A stretch of 64,000 nucleotides of DNA, from contig NZ_JAOWLE010000007.1 of assembly GCF_025751515.1 (NCBI RefSeq), positions 1-64,000 of the forward strand. The letters are read 5' to 3'. Of the stretch, positions 61,700-64,000 are shown in pieces. Each line of letters begins with the position of its first letter. The stretch's first letter is position 1. The position numbers and the translations under genes are program-made. The notes below the pieces were generated by a model. The model did no database searches, was not told the origin of the DNA, and saw nothing but the letters and a program-made list of their open reading frames with translations. This DNA is from Actibacterium sp. XHP0104 (GTDB lineage Bacteria > Pseudomonadota > Alphaproteobacteria > Rhodobacterales > Rhodobacteraceae).

Positions 61700-63181
61700 A
61701 TGGCCAAGGACAAGAAACCCCGGCGCCCCAAGGCCGAGACGCCCAAGGGCTTTCGCGACTATTTCGGCGCGGACGTGACCGAGCGCAAGGAAATGCTCGA
61801 CACGATTGCCGGGGTCTATCATCGCTATGGGTTCGATCCGCTGGAAACGTCGGCCGTGGAAACGGTCGAGGCGCTGGGGAAATTCCTGCCCGATGTCGAC
61901 CGCCCCAATGAGGGTGTGTTCGCCTGGCAAGAGGATGACAGCGACTGGGTTGCGCTGCGCTATGACATGACGGCGCCGCTGGCGCGCGTGGCCGCGCAGT
62001 TCCGCAACGATCTGCCCAGCCCCTATCGCCGCTATGCGATGGGGCCGGTGTGGCGTAACGAGAAGCCGGGGCCGGGGCGGTTCCGCCAGTTCTATCAATG
62101 CGATGCCGATACCGTGGGCGCGCCCACCGTCGCCGCCGATGCCGAGATATGCGCGATGCTGTCCGACACGCTAGAGGCCGTGGGCATTCCGCGTGGCGAT
62201 TACATCGTGCGGGTGAACAACCGCAAGGTTCTCGACGGTGTCTTGGAGACTATTGGCCTCACGGAAGATGATCACGAAACGCGTGCAGCCGTTCTGCGGA
62301 CTATCGATAAGTTCGACAAGGTAGGTAGAGAGGGTGTGCTACAGTTGTTGAAGGAAGGCCGCCGAGATGCCTCCGGAGCCTATATCGAAGGTGTAGGTCT
62401 GTCGGAGCAGCAAGCCGAGGGCGTTTGGAATTTTCTGTCGTCCACCGGTGACGATAACTCTGAGACTCTGGCGTTGCTCAGCCAAGTTATTGGGGATTCC
62501 GCGATTGGTGGGGCGGGCCTTCAAGAGCTGGAGGATATGTCGAAGCTGCTGGCCGCTCTGGGGTATGCGGAAGATCGGATCAAGATTGATTCAAGTGTCG
62601 TGCGCGGTCTTGGCTATTACACCGGCCCCGTGTTCGAGGCCGAGCTGACCTTTGAAATCCTCGACGAAAAGGGCCGTCCGCGTCAGTTCGGCTCGGTCGC
62701 CGGGGGCGGGCGTTATGACGACCTGGTGAAACGCTTTACCGGTCAGGCCGTGCCCGCGACGGGCGTGTCGATCGGGGTTGACCGCCTGCTGGCCGCGCTG
62801 CGTGCCAAGGGCCGCATGGGCGGCGTCGATCGCGGCCCGGTGGTGGTGACGGTAATGGATAAGGCCCGCATGGCCGAGTATCAGGCCATGGCGACCACGC
62901 TGCGCAACGCGGGTATCCGGGCCGAGGTCTATCTGGGCAACCCCAAGAATTTCGGCAACCAGCTGAAATATGCGGACAAGCGCAATTCGCCCGTGGCGAT
63001 CATCCAGGGCAGCGACGAGGCCGCGCGCGGTGTCGTGCAGGTCAAGGATCTGATCCTGGGCGCCAAGATCGCCCAAAGCGCCAGTCTGGAAGAATGGAAA
63101 TCCCAGCCTGCCCAGTTCGAAGTGGCGCTGGATGACCTGGTGGCCGAGGTCTCGCGCATCATCGACGGGGCCGGGCAATGA
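61700..63181 (+). CDS. hisS: Histidyl-tRNA synthetase (with atypical-composition insertion domain)
   Basis: 493 residues, class II. Motif 1/2 region: [33 protein letters not shown] and [23 protein letters not shown]. HisA motif [15 protein letters not shown] and motif 3 [12 protein letters not shown] with [13 protein letters not shown] follow. The C-terminal anticodon domain ends ...[10 protein letters not shown]. Bases ~62230-62620, the insertion domain between RVNNRKVL and RGLGYYTG, use many A/T-ending and rare codons (AGA, CTA, GTA, GGA, TCA) unlike both flanks, suggesting recombination. Overlaps hisZ by 4 bases. Confidence 0.96.
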   Translation: MAKDKKPRRPKAETPKGFRDYFGADVTERKEMLDTIAGVYHRYGFDPLETSAVETVEALGKFLPDVDRPNEGVFAWQEDDSDWVALRYDMTAPLARVAAQFRNDLPSPYRRYAMGPVWRNEKPGPGRFRQFYQCDADTVGAPTVAADAEICAMLSDTLEAVGIPRGDYIVRVNNRKVLDGVLETIGLTEDDHETRAAVLRTIDKFDKVGREGVLQLLKEGRRDASGAYIEGVGLSEQQAEGVWNFLSSTGDDNSETLALLSQVIGDSAIGGAGLQELEDMSKLLAALGYAEDRIKIDSSVVRGLGYYTGPVFEAELTFEILDEKGRPRQFGSVAGGGRYDDLVKRFTGQAVPATGVSIGVDRLLAALRAKGRMGGVDRGPVVVTVMDKARMAEYQAMATTLRNAGIRAEVYLGNPKNFGNQLKYADKRNSPVAIIQGSDEAARGVVQVKDLILGAKIAQSASLEEWKSQPAQFEVALDDLVAEVSRIIDGAGQ

Positions 63182-64000
63182 TGGGTGAATCGGCGGTTCG
63201 CGCGAAATCTGAACAGTTGTTCAATTACTTTCAGGCCGCCGGCGCGCAGCCTGTCGAAACCGATATTCTGCAACCGGCCGACACGCTGTTGGACCTTTAC
63301 GGCGAGGACATTCGCGGCCGCGCCTATGTGACCTCGGATCCGCTGCAGGGCGAGGTCATGCTGCGCCCCGATTTCACCGTGCCGGTGGTGCGCATGCATA
63401 TGCAGAACGGGGCCGAGCCCGCGCGCTATACCTACATGGGCAAGGTGTTTCGCGCGCAGGAACACGAGATGGGCCGCGACAATGAATATTTTCAGGTCGG
63501 GTACGAGGTGTTCGACGGCACCGATCCCGTTGCCGCCGATGCCGAGGTTTTCGCGCTGATCGCCGAGGCATTGCTGCCGCTAAAACTGCGCGCTGCGACG
63601 GGGGACTTTGCCGTGCTGCTGGCGGCGGTCAACGGGCTGAACACCACCGATCGCCGCAAGGCCGCGCTGCGCCGGCATCTGTGGCGCCCGCGCCGGTTCC
63701 GGGCGCTGCTGGACCGGTTCGGCGGCCGCAAGCCCGAACCCGAAAGCCGGGTGCGGATGCTGGCCGAGGCCACGAAAGACGGGGTTGCGGCGCTGATGGA
63801 TCGTGCCGGTCCCGAGGTCGGTCTGCGCAGCCGGGCCGAGGTCGAGGCGCGTATCGCCGCCTTGCAGGAAGACGCCGCCGCGCCGGCCATCTCGGCGGGT
63901 GAGCTGGAGATCCTTGATACGATTATCGGGCTGCGGGAAACGGCGCCCAATGCGCTGGAACATTTGCGCGATATCGCGGTTGATCTGCCCTCGATCCTGC
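63178..64000 (+). CDS. hisZ: ATP phosphoribosyltransferase regulatory subunit HisZ (partial)
   Basis: 273 codons are visible with no stop; the gene runs off the window. It is a catalytically silent HisRS paralogue: [15 protein letters not shown] and [29 protein letters not shown] replace the synthetase motif 2. It partners with short-form HisG in the first step of histidine synthesis. Start: ATG 63178 overlapping the hisS stop (ATGATG; the second ATG at 63181 is also possible). The hisS-hisZ order, normally followed by hisG, is common in alphaproteobacteria. Confidence 0.9.
   Translation, partial: MMGESAVRAKSEQLFNYFQAAGAQPVETDILQPADTLLDLYGEDIRGRAYVTSDPLQGEVMLRPDFTVPVVRMHMQNGAEPARYTYMGKVFRAQEHEMGRDNEYFQVGYEVFDGTDPVAADAEVFALIAEALLPLKLRAATGDFAVLLAAVNGLNTTDRRKAALRRHLWRPRRFRALLDRFGGRKPEPESRVRMLAEATKDGVAALMDRAGPEVGLRSRAEVEARIAALQEDAAAPAISAGELEILDTIIGLRETAPNALEHLRDIAVDLPSIL

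Overview
The window is a chromosomal segment of an alphaproteobacterium, most likely a member of the Rhodobacteraceae (Rhodobacter/Roseobacter group). The reasons are: high GC with strong G/C third-position bias; the ethylmalonyl-CoA (EMC) pathway genes ecm, ccr, mch and mcl2; an HvrA-type H-NS protein; a TIGR02300 acidic protein; an RpoH2-type sigma factor behind an RpoE-like promoter; and TSUP permease/TIGR02186 pairing. The genus cannot be fixed from sequence alone. I see no insertion sequence, prophage, integrase or CRISPR array. This is core chromosome, with a few local oddities.

Layout. 0-2.7 kb: a probably decayed Lrp/AsnC gene, tRNA-Ala(GGC), a TIGR02300 protein, a YgjP-type metallopeptidase and a GntR regulator. 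2.8-12.9 kb (minus strand): the TCA block mdh / sucC-sucD / sulfotransferase-like gene / sucA-sucB-lpdA. 13-16 kb (plus): a TSUP permease, then mcl2 - DUF1737 - mch of the EMC pathway. 16.2-20.4 kb: a TorF-like outer-membrane protein and sdhCDAB. 20.4-24.4 kb: a second sulfotransferase-like gene, small and DUF1989 genes, an aldo/keto reductase, deoD and the H-NS-like gene. 24.6-28.1 kb: divergent ecm and ccr. 28.2-32.4 kb: a small protein, a RecD-like helicase, an SDR, and a TIGR02186-TSUP pair. 32.4-37.2 kb: a complete BMP-type (nucleoside-type) ABC importer. 37.3-41.3 kb: rimI-tsaB-nfu, a DsbA-fold isomerase, a universal stress protein, a probable small RNA and trpS. 41.4-47.6 kb: a rhomboid without catalytic residues, murJ, glnD and an LpoA-like lipoprotein. 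47.7-52.3 kb: rsmI, yraN, gshB, an esterase and yifB/comM. 52.4-58.4 kb: a GST, rpoH2, chaN, coaBC, dut, a membrane-anchored E1-like protein and a putative LAS metallopeptidase. 58.5-64 kb: an M3 peptidase, a third TSUP permease, slyX, hisS and hisZ (cut by the window end).

How it works together. The first half encodes the oxidative TCA steps from 2-oxoglutarate to oxaloacetate (only fumarase is absent here) together with acetyl-CoA assimilation through the EMC pathway: ccr makes ethylmalonyl-CoA, ecm makes methylsuccinyl-CoA, mch hydrates mesaconyl-CoA, and mcl2 hydrolyses malyl-CoA. Promoters of these units share short inverted-repeat motifs: GCAA-N5-TTGC before mdh, mcl2 and sdhC, and paired TGTGATC(A/G)C(A/G) boxes 21 bp apart before sucC and sdhC. 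This suggests common regulators.

The most interesting signals are the shared promoter motifs, a three-stem-loop small RNA locus with its own terminator near 40.1 kb, an atypical-composition insertion domain inside hisS, a rhomboid that has lost its catalytic residues, a membrane-anchored E1-like enzyme, an unrecognised LAS-type metallopeptidase, and a hairpin enclosing the start codon of the gene after sdhB.
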